A DNA stretch of 64,000 bases from Sphagnum compactum (lineage: Eukaryota > Bryophyta > Sphagnopsida > Sphagnales), in the NCBI GenBank assembly GCA_965153455.1, contig OZ234496.1, positions 10,439,863 through 10,503,862 on the forward strand. Reading direction: 5' to 3'. The notes beneath the pieces are model-generated. The model was not told the origin of the DNA, did not search any database, and worked only from the letters and a program-made list of their open reading frames with translations. Made by a program: the position numbers and the translations under genes. Within the stretch, counting starts at the first letter, position 1; the number at the start of each line of letters is the position of its first letter. Shown here piece after piece: positions 47,638-59,700 of the stretch.

Positions 47638-49262
47638 TCATAAGTCTTTACAAACTTTTTCATTTGTTGTAACATATTGGCAAGCCTTGGAAAATGCATG
47701 TCCAAAAATAAGTGCCCTGAAACTTTCCTCCAAACCCAACATATCACAACTTACAATTGATTTTAGAGCTATAGTCATAGTGTTAAAATTAAATCCTTCA
47801 TCCTTGACATAAGCAATATTTTTTCTTCTCAATGCATAATTATCCAACAATTTTGTCAACTTTTTGGCCAAAGTTTGTCCAATAATGTCTATTGATTAAA
47901 AAAAAACCAAGGATAATGTGCTTTGGCTACCAATCATCTTTTAAAAAATTAACACCAATGCAAAAATATCAAGTCCAACTTTTGCCATCAACATATCAAA
48001 GCTAACAGTTGAAGAATGACATTATTCTAAAACTAGTCAAACATATAATTCTTTAGTTTTTTCCACTAATCCGGGCAATAATTCATTAGAAAATTATTTT
48101 TTAGAAGGTAGATGCACAAATGAATGGGTCACTTTCGTGACATTTTAGTTTTTTTTTCCTGGGTACCCTTTATTCAAATGCATATGGTGATTAATATATC
48201 TTTAAATTTATTAATTGGGACTTTGATCTACATTAACAATTTCATTATGAAAAGACCTATGTGATTATTTATTGATAAAAAAAAACTCATTTGCTAGTAC
48301 TAATGGACTTTTGAAGTCGAAAAATAAGGACTTGTCATCTGATTGGTACATCACAAAATAAAAAAATTCATATTAATTCACAATCTTAATTTCTTATTGG
48401 GACTCAATATATGATAAAATACAAAATGGTAAATTCATATCATAAATCTTTTCTTTGAAAACCTTAACAATTTAATAATTAGGGACTTTTGAATGATTCA
48501 AATTTGACCATATTTTCATAAGTCCATATACAATTTTTGTTTATTTTGCAAAAAAAATTTGGCAAGAACATATGTTTTTGAAAGCTTTAAATGGGCCATT
48601 ATTCATATGGACTTTGTGGGTTTTTCTTTTAGGACTTCCAAGTTAAAAAATAACATCAGCTACATTAAATATGAATTTTTACATATATTTGGGAAGGTTT
48701 GTAAATGATTAAGCATGTATTATTCAAATATATGAATAATAACATTTTTTAAAGCAACAACTGTGTCCATTTGAATCCTTTTAAAGAATCTTGTTTGGAC
48801 TCATAGGGATTATAATTTTTGCCATTTTTGAACCACTTGACTATGCATTCACCTAGAAGGAAAAACAATTTTGGGACACAAATGCATACTAAATTTTTTT
48901 AACCAACTGCCTTCTATAAATTGTAAAGGAAGACGGTTTCTAATAATTAAAATAGTCAAATTTTCCAAAAAATATTTTTACTGCATATCATCTTTCTTAA
49001 AACATTTTTTTGCAACAAAAAAACTAAATATGGAATTAGAAAAAACATTTGGTCTCTTTTTAGAAAGTTGTGTCTCATTTTCCCTCAAAGGACAATTAAT
49101 TTCTTCTTCAAACTTTTTTAAAATATTAGGATGATCTGAATTGACATATTTCCTCAATGCAGCTATGCCATTAATTGTATTATATATGATTAATTTTTTC
49201 CTAGCTTGTGTTTTTGGATTTACATTCAATATTGGATTATTGTGACAAAGAATATAACACAT
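47638..49262 (-). pseudogene. Broken hAT transposase
   Basis: On the minus strand the upstream piece (49262-48978) reads NPKTQARKKLIIYNTINGIA, then LRKYVNSDHPNILKKFEEEI. This resembles the region around the BED zinc finger of plant hAT transposases. A later piece (47871-47638) reads LLDNYALRRKNIAYVKDEGF, then NFNTMTIALKSIVSCDMLGL and FGHAFSKAC, the part of the RNase H-like core around a catalytic Asp. Between and after them the frame is interrupted many times. The C-terminal hAT dimerisation region was not recognised. No active enzyme can be made. Confidence 0.75.
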
Positions 49263-50129
49263 AATTTAAGGAGCTATTACATTCACTTTTTTATTATCAT
49301 TATCACAATAAAATGCCCAATACAATGCATTTTTGTTATTTCCTCCCAAGATGTTCTTTGTGCATGCAACTTCTTTAAATTCTTTTCATTCATTTCATGC
49401 ATATTTCCTTTTGTTTGAAGATTACCATTCTTTCAAGTTCTAGCAACATTTCATCTTATATTTTTACTTCATTTATAAACACATCACATGTATTTTTGTT
49501 TTCAAAAGACTATTCCTTTATTACTTAGATGTGTGATTTAAAAATTTATTTATTTTGTGATTAAGAATTATTGCCTTGATGAATAGTGAAAAATTTATGA
49601 TCTTATCCAAGACTAGAAACTAAAGAAAAAAATTAACATTTACAAACAATTACAAAATTTTATTTATCAAAGATTAAAACTAACATCTACAAACAATTAC
49701 AAAATGTAATTTATATTCTAAGATTTTAGAAAAATAAGATATGTGTATTTATAAACTTCTTAGAAAAAGTTTAGGGATTAAGGATTATAAGGTGGAAAAT
49801 GTATGGGTTTTTTGGGTGAAATTTTTTTATAATTTATGTTTAGAAAATCCTGCCAAAAAAAAAAAAACAAAGCGCATCAATTAGAAAATTGTTACATAAT
49901 GAAAAGTAACACAAAATCAAATAAAAATAAAAATGGTAACAACAACAAAACAACAGCAAAATAAAAACAATAGATCGCAAACAACAAAAAACAAAATCAC
50001 AACAAAAAAAAAATCAAAAAATGAAAAAATATGCAATGGAACATACCTTTGGTGTTCGAGTTGGTGTTGAAGTTCCAAGTTTCGACCTGCACATGGCAAG
50101 GGCAGGGGAAGTACCATACTAACCACACA

Positions 50130-50520
50130 AAATAGAATAGTAGCACAAGAAGAGTAGCAACGCGAAAAGAACAGTAATGGCAACATAAGAAGAGCAATGG
50201 AGGCTAGGATAACATGTACCTAAAATGTGCAAGAGGAATAACAGCGTAAGAGGAGCAGCAATGGGAAAGGAATTATAACGCGAGGAAACCAATGCACAAT
50301 TGCAATGCGAGAAGAGTAATGCGACAAGAGCTACGCGAAAGGTGTAGCATGAAAGGTGCATCGCAAGAAGAGCAACAAAGGAACAACAACGCAAAAGGAG
50401 TGGGAACGCATGAAATATAGTAGTGTCAAAAAAACGACAACATGTAAAAAGTAATAATGCGAGAAGAGGAACAACGTTCGAGGAGTAACACTAGAGGAGC
50501 AGCGCAAGAGGAGCATGAAA
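50130..50520. repeat. Degenerate minisatellite built on GCGAGAAGAGCAACA
   Basis: About fifteen loose copies of a 20-25-bp unit (words such as GCGAAAAGAACAGTAATG and GCGAGAAGAGTAATGCGA). It lies in the hAT element, upstream of the transposase. It is richer in CG dinucleotides than anything nearby. On the minus strand it creates long Cys/Leu/Phe-rich frames that are by-products of the repeat. Confidence 0.75.
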
Positions 50521-50995
50521 AAAAAACTAATTCTAAAAACTAATATCTAGCAAATGCAACACAAAGTAAAAACAATGCCAAGCAAACAAATAAAATATGA
50601 GCATCACTAGAGCACTAGAAGACAAAAAAAAATTGTGACCAAAAAATGAAGCATGGGCTTCATTTTTATACATGTTCTTTATCCCTAACCCTAAACAACG
50701 CCTCCACCTCCCTAGGCAATGACAGCTGTTTAGGAACCCTAAGCCCCAAACTATCGAAACCCAGATGCAAATTTTCTGAAAATACTTAACCGATTCTACA
50801 AAATGAAAATTAAAATAAAATAAAAATGAGAACTGGTTCTCATGACTAATTCTCGTTCATGTGAGAACTAAAGGTCAGTTTTCTATCTAATTCTCACAAT
50901 CAACCATGTCAACTAGTTTTCACTATGAGAACTGGTTTGAGAACTAGGTTGAGAATTGGGTCAAGATTTGAGAACCGCCCAACACTAATACAAAC

Positions 50996-53500
50996 CATAT
51001 GGCCCTTCACAATTATACATTTACACAAATTGAGTTGAACATTTTACGCTTACATGGACTTGGAATGTAAAGTGTCCACATTTATATTCCATGGACACAA
51101 CATGCATATCAAAATTTAATAAACTCCCAATTTTGATTCATGTGTTTACACAACCTATTATGGGTCCTCTATTTTCAATGTATACTCATAATGCGCATAT
51201 TCACAATTAAGGTATTAAAAAGGACGGTCTAACAAAAAAAAGATTACAAAGAATTATTTAAAATTTTTATTATATTTATTATTCCATGACAATAATGGAT
51301 TGGTGTATGACTATTATTAAAATGATTTCATCTTAATTTAATAAAAAAAAATCCAAGAATAGATTAGATATAATATATATGTGTTTTTTAGTCTTTTTTT
51401 ATAATTTGAGTTTTTGTTTTAATTGCAATTTTCATTTTAAAGGAATCAAAAGGAATACATTAAATAGTGCAATTGATTTCAACTTTCTTTTATGGATAAA
51501 TAATTCATACATCTATGTTTGGCAATGTTCATATAATACATTTGATTAGATAATATATGATACAAGAATTTTGAAAGCTATATAATTCATTTCAAAAAAG
51601 TTATAAAGAAAACTAATTTTTTTTTATCATTTGGTTGATTTTTTGTATTCACTAGGCTTAAAATCTATGGTCCCAAATGTCGACAACATGTGTAAGAAAT
51701 AATTATGCAAGAAAACATGTTAAGTTGTTTATAAAAGTTTATGTATTCATTTTTTATATTTCTAATATTTTATCAAAATATTGATGCATAATTACATACA
51801 CATGTGAAAAATCACCACCGCCATGCAAATTAACATAATTTGAATTATCCAATATTTTGCACTTAAATTTATTCCATGTAGATTTTATATTTTAAAAATA
51901 GTAAAAAAAAATTATTGAGTTGTGTCCAAAAAATGATAAATAATATCCACCCCTTATGTGGTTCTTTAGACTATGAATGCACTCAAATGTTAGCGTAGTT
52001 GATGAATCAAATACATGTCAATAGTTTGAAAATTAAAAATAAAAGATTAAGATTACAAGAACTAATGATAAAAACAACTAAGACATTTCAAAACAAGAAA
52101 CAAGGGCATCAATGATGCATAAACCAACATGGTGAATGCAACAAACCAACAATTGTTGGTTTGATCATTCTCTTGTGTTTGGCACTTACAAGCTAAAAAC
52201 AATACCACTACTATTAACAACCCTCAAGCATTACATGAACATATGCATTCAACTACACTTGCACTTGTAGCAAAAGACAATGCAAACAATGGCATTCAAA
52301 GATTAATGAAAATGAAAACTATAAAACATTATACTTCAATTGTTGTCATATTTTGCCATATCAATTATGGATCGGTAGATTTGGATTATACTATGAATTC
52401 ACATGCATATCAACAATTTAAGGCTTACTTGATGTACAATTATGTTGAAAGCCAAAATAGTTAGTAATTAGTTTTTGAAACTATCTTTGAATCTTTATTG
52501 ACACTTAATAATATAAAAGATTAGAAAGAATTGATGTTATCAATAGCTTATGATAGACATGCAATGACAAACATAGAGGACACACAAGAAACAACAAAGC
52601 AAGTTTGCACCACATATCAAAGAGCTTAAACGAAAACGCTAGAAATGATGATGGACACATTAGAGACATTCGAATGATGATGAATATATTGTAAACGATG
52701 GCACGAATCTACATTGAAAGTGGTAAAGATGCCTTGTTGGTGTGAATGTGCAAGAACGATAATATAATGATACATGTTATAGGTGTCACCATGTAACAAT
52801 GTGTTGTGAATATGTGATGTATGTTGTCAAAGGTAAGTTAAGATATGTATAATTCTCAAAATCTTAATGTATATCTTAATGACAACTTACGTTAACAACC
52901 CTGCCTAAACAAAGGTTAAGTAAGCATAAGGTCCTTCCTCTTCTTTAGGAAAGAATAATCTTGAATATATAGGTCTTGAAATATAATAAGAAATCATCAA
53001 AGTGAGTGTGAAGGATAATCATGAACATAAGGTGCTTTTCAAACACACTATGAATTATTTTTTATTACTTTCCCACAATAATATGTGAACGCACCAAAAC
53101 CACAAGAAACAACAAGAAAATGACTTAGGCATCCAATTGCTTCCACAAGTCTTTTTCATCCAAATCATGGTCTTATCTAAAAAGCAAGAGCCAATGTTTT
53201 TTTTCTTTGACAAAAAATTGGAAAATATTGGGAACAACAAGTAGTTTCTAGTGTAAATTTGATTAATTTACCTATTTTGTTGGAGAGATTCATCAATCTT
53301 TCAAAAAAAAATTGAAAAGAAACCTTGGCAAAAAATAAAACTACATATGTATTATACTGTAACTACAATATGTATATAATACGTATTTGTATCTATAACG
53401 TATATATGTATTATACTTACATATATATGAACTGGCATACAGGCAGCATACCTGTGTTTTGTTACCGTAGTGCGTGGGGGAATGGAACCAGGGTGAGGTT
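50996..53500. other. AT-rich intergenic stretch before U2AF65
   Basis: No gene is recognised. A 73-residue frame at 52243-52464 matches no family I know. TATATA-rich DNA lies at 53340-53430. Confidence 0.55.
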
Positions 53501-53771
53501 GCAATATTCCACCAGAGTTAGAAAATAGGGTTAATGCCAGGGTTTGCTGTGGAGAAAACGCCTTGTCCCTTTTTTTTGTGCGCAGTGATTGCAGAGTGTT
53601 TTGCGTTGCTGTGTTCGTTGTCGTCGTTTTCGCTGCGCCGGCTGCACGAGAATTGTGCGTGAGGAAGGTGAAAGGGAGGTCAAGAAAACTGTGCTTTTTG
53701 GCAACCTCCTACTCTTCGATTTTTTTGTTTTTTTTCCTCTCTGAACCGTAGTATTATTATTACCTGTGGAA
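53501..53771 (+). promoter_or_regulatory. Presumed promoter and 5' leader of U2AF65
   Basis: GC content rises here relative to the AT-rich flank. AATAGGGTTAATGCCAGGGTTTGC (53523 on) is reminiscent of plant telo-box-like AGGGTTT words near housekeeping genes. T-rich runs precede the ATG at 53772. The transcription start cannot be fixed. Confidence 0.35.
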
Positions 53772-56700
53772 ATGGCGGACGAGGGCGGACCGTACGAGGA
53801 TGGAGACTCACCTCCTTCTCGATATCGAGGAGACTATTATGGTGTGCAGTCTGGCTTCGATGGCTACGCAGATCGCGAGAATGGAGACAGGAAACGGGAG
53901 GTACCTAATAAATACAGTGTTCTTTTCCGCTGTTTGCTTGTTTGTTTGTTCTTTTTTTTGTTTTTTTGGTTGTGATTTGTTGTTTTGTTGTGCGATGTGT
54001 GCACTCGAGTTTTTTTGTTAGTGAGTTCTGGAGTCTATGAGTGGAAATCGACATGCTTTGTTTTTTTCCCTTGGAGATGTCCCTGGTCTGTCTTTGTTGA
54101 ATCGTCGTCCCTCCCTTCCTTAGCAGTCCAATGCTTTTGCTGGTTTGGTTTCTGCCGGCTGTTTTGGTCAGTGGAGAGTATTGCCTTGCCAGTCTCTGCC
54201 ATTCATGATGATGATGAGGGTTGTGATGTGTCTAATACTGTTTGGTGAGTGACATTCATAATGCTATGTCCGCACTCATTCTTGTCGTCCTCATTTTTGT
54301 TGTGATGTTACTACACAAAGAATACTCCTTGGATATTTTGTTTTGGTTCCCTTTGAACTCCAATTTTGCTCACATGGTTTTAAGTTATCCCTGTCTCATA
54401 GGTCTTTCTGTATCTCTTTATTGGAAACAAAGCCTGGTCTGGTTTAACCTTTACCAGTACTGCCATTGAAGTTTAGAAGCCAATCAAGGTTTCTCTTTCT
54501 TGCTCTCGCCATCACCATGTGTGCACAGGGCTTTCTTTTTTCTCTGGTGCATCTAGTTGTTTTAAGTTATAATTTCAGCTTTTATGAACCAGCTCCAGTT
54601 TAACTCATCATGTACATGGAAAGCGACACATAAGTTAAAGACAGTCCCATCTTGTCCTTACTTTTTGGATCCCTACCTGGTGGCCTGTGGATGTTCCTGC
54701 AAGCATTCTGCTTCAAAGTGCACTTGTGTCCGTGGCTTGGACATACATCACCAGTATTTCATTGGAGACAATTTTGTTATTCAAACTCTCGGAGATCTTA
54801 CTGGGTTCTTCTTGATTTTCATAGACATGTCTGGGAAGTCTTTTACTGAATTTTTTTAGTGTGCGCTTGTTCAGTCTCTCAACAGTTTTATTAGATCAGG
54901 CACCATGAACTGACAGCTTTATTAAGCTTTTGGCAGGTCTTCCTTCTTCCATTGCTCCACACTCTGCACCCTGAGTACACTGGACAATTGAGATTATTGA
55001 ATTGCAAAATGTGGGTTTTAGTCAGATGGTAATTCCGGTCCAGCTCTCTATGAAGGGGGTACAGAGTTTGGGTCTTTGGAAGGTTAATGTGCAGTAGTAT
55101 ACATTCTTGTATAGGTGGTCACAAAGTTGCATTGAATGTGCTGTTGGCAGTCTTGTGTGCTGTTGTGTAGGTTTTCTCTTCAGGTACAATTGTGCAATCA
55201 AAAAATTTAATGTGTTTACTTGTTGCGGTTGTTGTTCCTTCATGTGCGTAGTTGGGAAGAACACCGGTTAAAGAGCACTGATGTTGAGAAAAGGTTGAAG
55301 CAGAGATGCCTTGTCCTCCACATCAACGACTTTTACAATGATGTGTGTGTAGATTTGTCCATCACCTCGTCATGCTCTGGTGCTTTAGTATAGTGAGCTT
55401 AAACATCTCTCTTGAGTCACCTCTCAGGCAAGTTAGTTATGTCTCTCTGGATCTTTAATCTCTAGTCTTCTTTATTTTGAGATTGTGTGTCAGTGCAAAT
55501 ACACACCCCTTGATCATATCACATAGCTTTTCCAAGATACAGAGCTAGTTGTAAGCGCAGTGCTCTCTCTTCCACCTCCTTTAGACTAAGTAAAGTGAGG
55601 ATAAAGCAGAGAAATCTGCTGATGCCAGTCAATGAAGGCATAATCTCAATAGCATCTTCAAGGTAGAGTTAGGAAGTAGGAGATTTTGGGGGACACTCTT
55701 CTGTTTGTTCATTTTGGATTTGGTGGGGTTACCTGTGTAGCATTCCTCTCATGAACCAGAGAGAGAGCGGGAAAAGAGTCGAGATAAAGACAGAGGTGAC
55801 AGGGACAGAGATCGACGCCCAAGGGATGATCGAGAGCGAGATAGAGACAGAGGTGATAGAGACCGTGAGGACCATCGAGGCCATGATCGCGAGAGGTGAT
55901 GACTACTTCCACCTGACTTTCTTTGCTTCACATGCTATGCTTCATCATGATGAGAGTTTGCTCACAGTCAGACTCCAAACCTTTCTTTAATATGATTGGC
56001 AATGTGTTGTTTGTGATCTGAATTGATATGGAAAAAAGCCTCACCTATTTGGATTGGACTGGTCTTTAGTGCTCAGTTGGATTATCCTTTGTTCTGGAAC
56101 AAAAAGGGTTTCCAGTTGCTCATGGAAAGTGTTTCTTCATTTGGTAACAGGCGGAGCCGGGAGTATGATCGTGATCGAGACAGGAGGCACCGACACCGGT
56201 CTCGTTCAAACTCTGTCGGAAGGTCTCGGGATCGCTCTCGATCCCAGTCACCATCACGATCACAATCACGTGACCGGAGAAGGTGTGCTGCTTTCACAGT
56301 CTAATTAGTTATTCTTTGGTCTGTTAGTAATCCAATAAAGAACATTAAAGTTCCTATTTTACAGAAGATCCTGTGTTTCTGTGTGTTTTGGAAGATTGCT
56401 CACTTGTAGTGTAGTGAAATGATCTATTTTCTATGTCATTAGCTGCATGATCTACACCATATGGGTGCCAGCAAGTTATTTATCAAGGTTCTATCCTCAA
56501 CTATGAACACTAACATCTATGTCTATACCATGCAGCAAGCGGGCAAGTGGGTTTGATATGGCACCCCCAGGTGCAACGGTTGTTCCAGGTGCAATGCCTG
56601 GTGTGTACTTACTCTGACCTTCTCAATTTTCATCAAACAAGATTCTGATGGAATATGCCATCTTCATTACAAATTTGTGTAACCAAGATACCTGGCCTGC

Positions 56701-59700
56701 ATTTTTAATGACTGAGATATCTTGAGTTGATGAAGAAGCACTGGCTGCAATCAGAGGAAATGGTAGTCATATGTTGGTGGTATACTATGCTAACATAGTC
56801 TGCATCACAAGCATGTAAAACTTAACTGAGGCACCTCCATGCCAACTGACACAAACATAATTTTGCTCCAGATGATTACCACTGCATTTGAAACTCTAAC
56901 TGAAGAACAATTGTATTTTAGATTCCAGTATTTTGATTCCAACTGTAGTATCTGATGTTTTCCAGTCTTACAATTCTCTGTTGAAGTCTGAATTGCAAAG
57001 TGAAAATTCTAGCTAGCTCAATGTGCTCATTTTGGATATCCATGCATAGGCAGTTCTGCATCCCTCCACAGCCTGCACTTTTATATTTCTTCTGAACACC
57101 CTTGTGATTCAATTGTGCAATATCATTATGGCTAGGGTTGATATGTCTACTTTGGACTGGGACTGAGGAAGTCTGTTTGCTGGTGTTGCGTGTTGGTTTC
57201 TTGTTGTTTGTTGCTTGTGGTTGTTTTTGTGTGCTTGGTGGGTGCGAAAAGGCATCATTTGAGCCCTATGCTCTCACTCCACAATGCGCGCAGGGTACCT
57301 TCAAGGGACTGAAGGGTGGACAAGGAAGTGATGGATAACCATGGAGTTGGTGGATCCTTGCCCATCTTCATCCATTCTTCACTAACTCTGTGTGTACTTG
57401 GTAGTAATGTGCATCTTCAATTCAGCAGAATCAAGAGTGCAAGTGTAGAGTCATGGGCTTACTATTGGTCTAGTATCATGCCCTTCATACCAACCCTCAT
57501 GATGCATTGGTGAGCTTTAGCTTAGAACTCGCATGATTAGGGCTCCAACTGGTACCTAGCTTTTGTTAATGATCGCTGCTAGTAGGAGCTGGAATGAACT
57601 TGCAGCTGTGCATGGGCAAGAGACTAACACGTCCCCGACAAGCCATCGTAGGAAACTCTTCTGATTTTAATGTCTAGCTTCCTTGATGACACAACAGATA
57701 ATGACACAACAGATAAATTGTGTGTACGCTAAGGAGATGATTACTTTGATACATTGGTCACCAAGTAGATTCCTATTAGTTGTTAGCTCCCTTATAAAAG
57801 CTGTGATTGCTTAGTGAGATGGGGAACGTTGAAAACTGAGCACCGAATAGATGTATGTTTGCTCCTAAACTAATGTAGTTGGAGAACACTTTGTATTGCT
57901 GTCACTGCAGGCCAAATTCCTGGGATGCCTCAACCAATGCCAGGGGTCTTTCCAGGGATGTTCCCCTTTGGTGGTGCACAGGTACATTCTTGCTTCTTAA
58001 TGTATTCAGGGTTGGTTGGGCTATCTTGTTCGTGGAAAAGATCTCAAAAAAGTTCTCTGTTTAGGACTTAAAAGGCATTGGACCTGTTTTCTGAGAGTGG
58101 GTATAACTGTACAGTTTGGTGGCCTTGCCAACATGCCAGCACAAGCAATGACTCAACAGGTGCAGTTTGTCTTTTCCTGCTGTAGCAGATCTCAAATGGT
58201 TTACTTGAAGTAATGCATAGGGCTTTCTAGCAGTGGTCAGCTATGAGTAGTAAATTGTCAAGGATGACTGTCATCATGCTAGAGAACGGCAAAGTACCCA
58301 TTTCAAACCAATTTCCTCACTCACCATCCTTATTTTCTAGGATTTTTTGTTTGGGGCTATTTTGTTGCTTCATCTGTGTGGAGTTCCTCTATGTTGTGGG
58401 AAATATGGAAGAGCTAACATGCTGGTGCGGAACCATGCAGGCTACTAGGCATGCTCGGAGGGTGTATGTTGGAGGCTTGCCTCCAGTGGCAAATGAGCAA
58501 GTGGGTCATCTTCCTATCAACTCTTTGGCAGTCAGGAGAGTAGGAAATCTGCTTGTTGAGTGAGTACCCCTATTACTACAAGCAAGGTGTCAGAGAGCTG
58601 GATTGTGTGTTATGGGTATTGTTTTCTGTTATATGAACCACATTCGCAGCTGCACTATCTGTGGGTGCACCACAAATATCTTCATGTTGAAAACTGTTAG
58701 AGTGGCCATTTTATAGATGGAGCTTGGTTTAGACATTGTGAGTTGCTGGGTGAGATGTTGGCTCAGTATGTGATTATGAGCTGTATCTTTGGCATCATAA
58801 ATGTTACTGTTGCTGGTCCTGAACAAGTGAGAGCCTGTCGCTTCAGTTCGTACTGCTTGTTTCTCTACTTTTGTTCTAGTTCATTGCTGTTCCTTCTTCC
58901 TGGTTCTGTAAGTCCTTATCTACAAGTTTTTTTTTGACTTCAAGGAAAAGCTTTTAACCTCCTTCTGGCTTTCTTAGTTGTGAGTTTGGGGTCTCGTGAG
59001 AATTTATATTGTTTCTTTGGCATTGGAATTTTCCTTGCACCAATTAACAAAGTCTAACAGAGTCTCGACGAAATGAAATGTCTTTCCACATGAATCTCAA
59101 TGCACATTATTAGTGCTCCATGCAAAAGCTCTGGATATTATGGAGTTGACTAGTTTCTTTCTCCCTAAGTGGCTGAGTTCTTTCTACAAAGCTATTTTTC
59201 CTATGGTCAATGACCTTTGGGTGTCAAAACTCAGAAAGGCAGATGTTCCTTGTGTTCATGGTTGGATTCTTAATGACTCTACAGGAGTAGTGAATGTAAT
59301 AAAACAACTTAATCTTTCAAGATCAGAAGTTGATAAAACTTCTCCACTCATGTTGCAGTCTTTTGATCTCTCAACTCTATACACTAAAATTGACCTAATG
59401 GATCTAAAAGCTCATATAGAAGTTCTGATCAATAAAGTGTTTCATCAGATATTGAAGCTTTATTGGTTTAAGTTTTCATTGGTTCAAAGATCTGTTTTGA
59501 ACTTCAGGTTTTTGTGGCTGAAAAATAAAGAGATAAATTTGTTTGAATATCTTCAAAGCTTTAAAGTTGTGGAGGCTTCAGATTTGATCTCTTGGTTGGA
59601 TTTCTTGCTAGATTACCTGTTTTTTGTTTCTTGGTCCTTTGTTATCTGTTTTTGTCTTCCTTCTCTGGAATTCTCTGTGGCTGGTTGAAGAAGTGTTGAC

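Larger units (their letters stand above)
46001..50987. mobile_element. hAT-superfamily DNA transposon, about 5 kb, decayed
   Basis: The left end is CAATGTTGGGCAATTCTCA and the right end, inverted, is TAGTGTTGGGCGGTTCTCA, a typical hAT terminus. The flanking 8-bp target duplication is GTACAAAG on the left and ATACAAAC on the right, six of eight alike. Both ends are studded with GGTTCTC/GAGAACC words, as hAT subterminal repeats are. A broken transposase lies inside on the minus strand. Confidence 0.85.

Noticed and set aside
50119-50516. Cys/Leu/Phe-rich minus-strand frames that look like membrane proteins
   Set aside because: They are translations of a degenerate minisatellite inside the hAT element.
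55709-56304. Several overlapping frames rich in Arg/Ser/Asp or Leu/Ser
   Set aside because: These are other-frame readings of the U2AF65 RS-domain exons; only one frame splices in phase.
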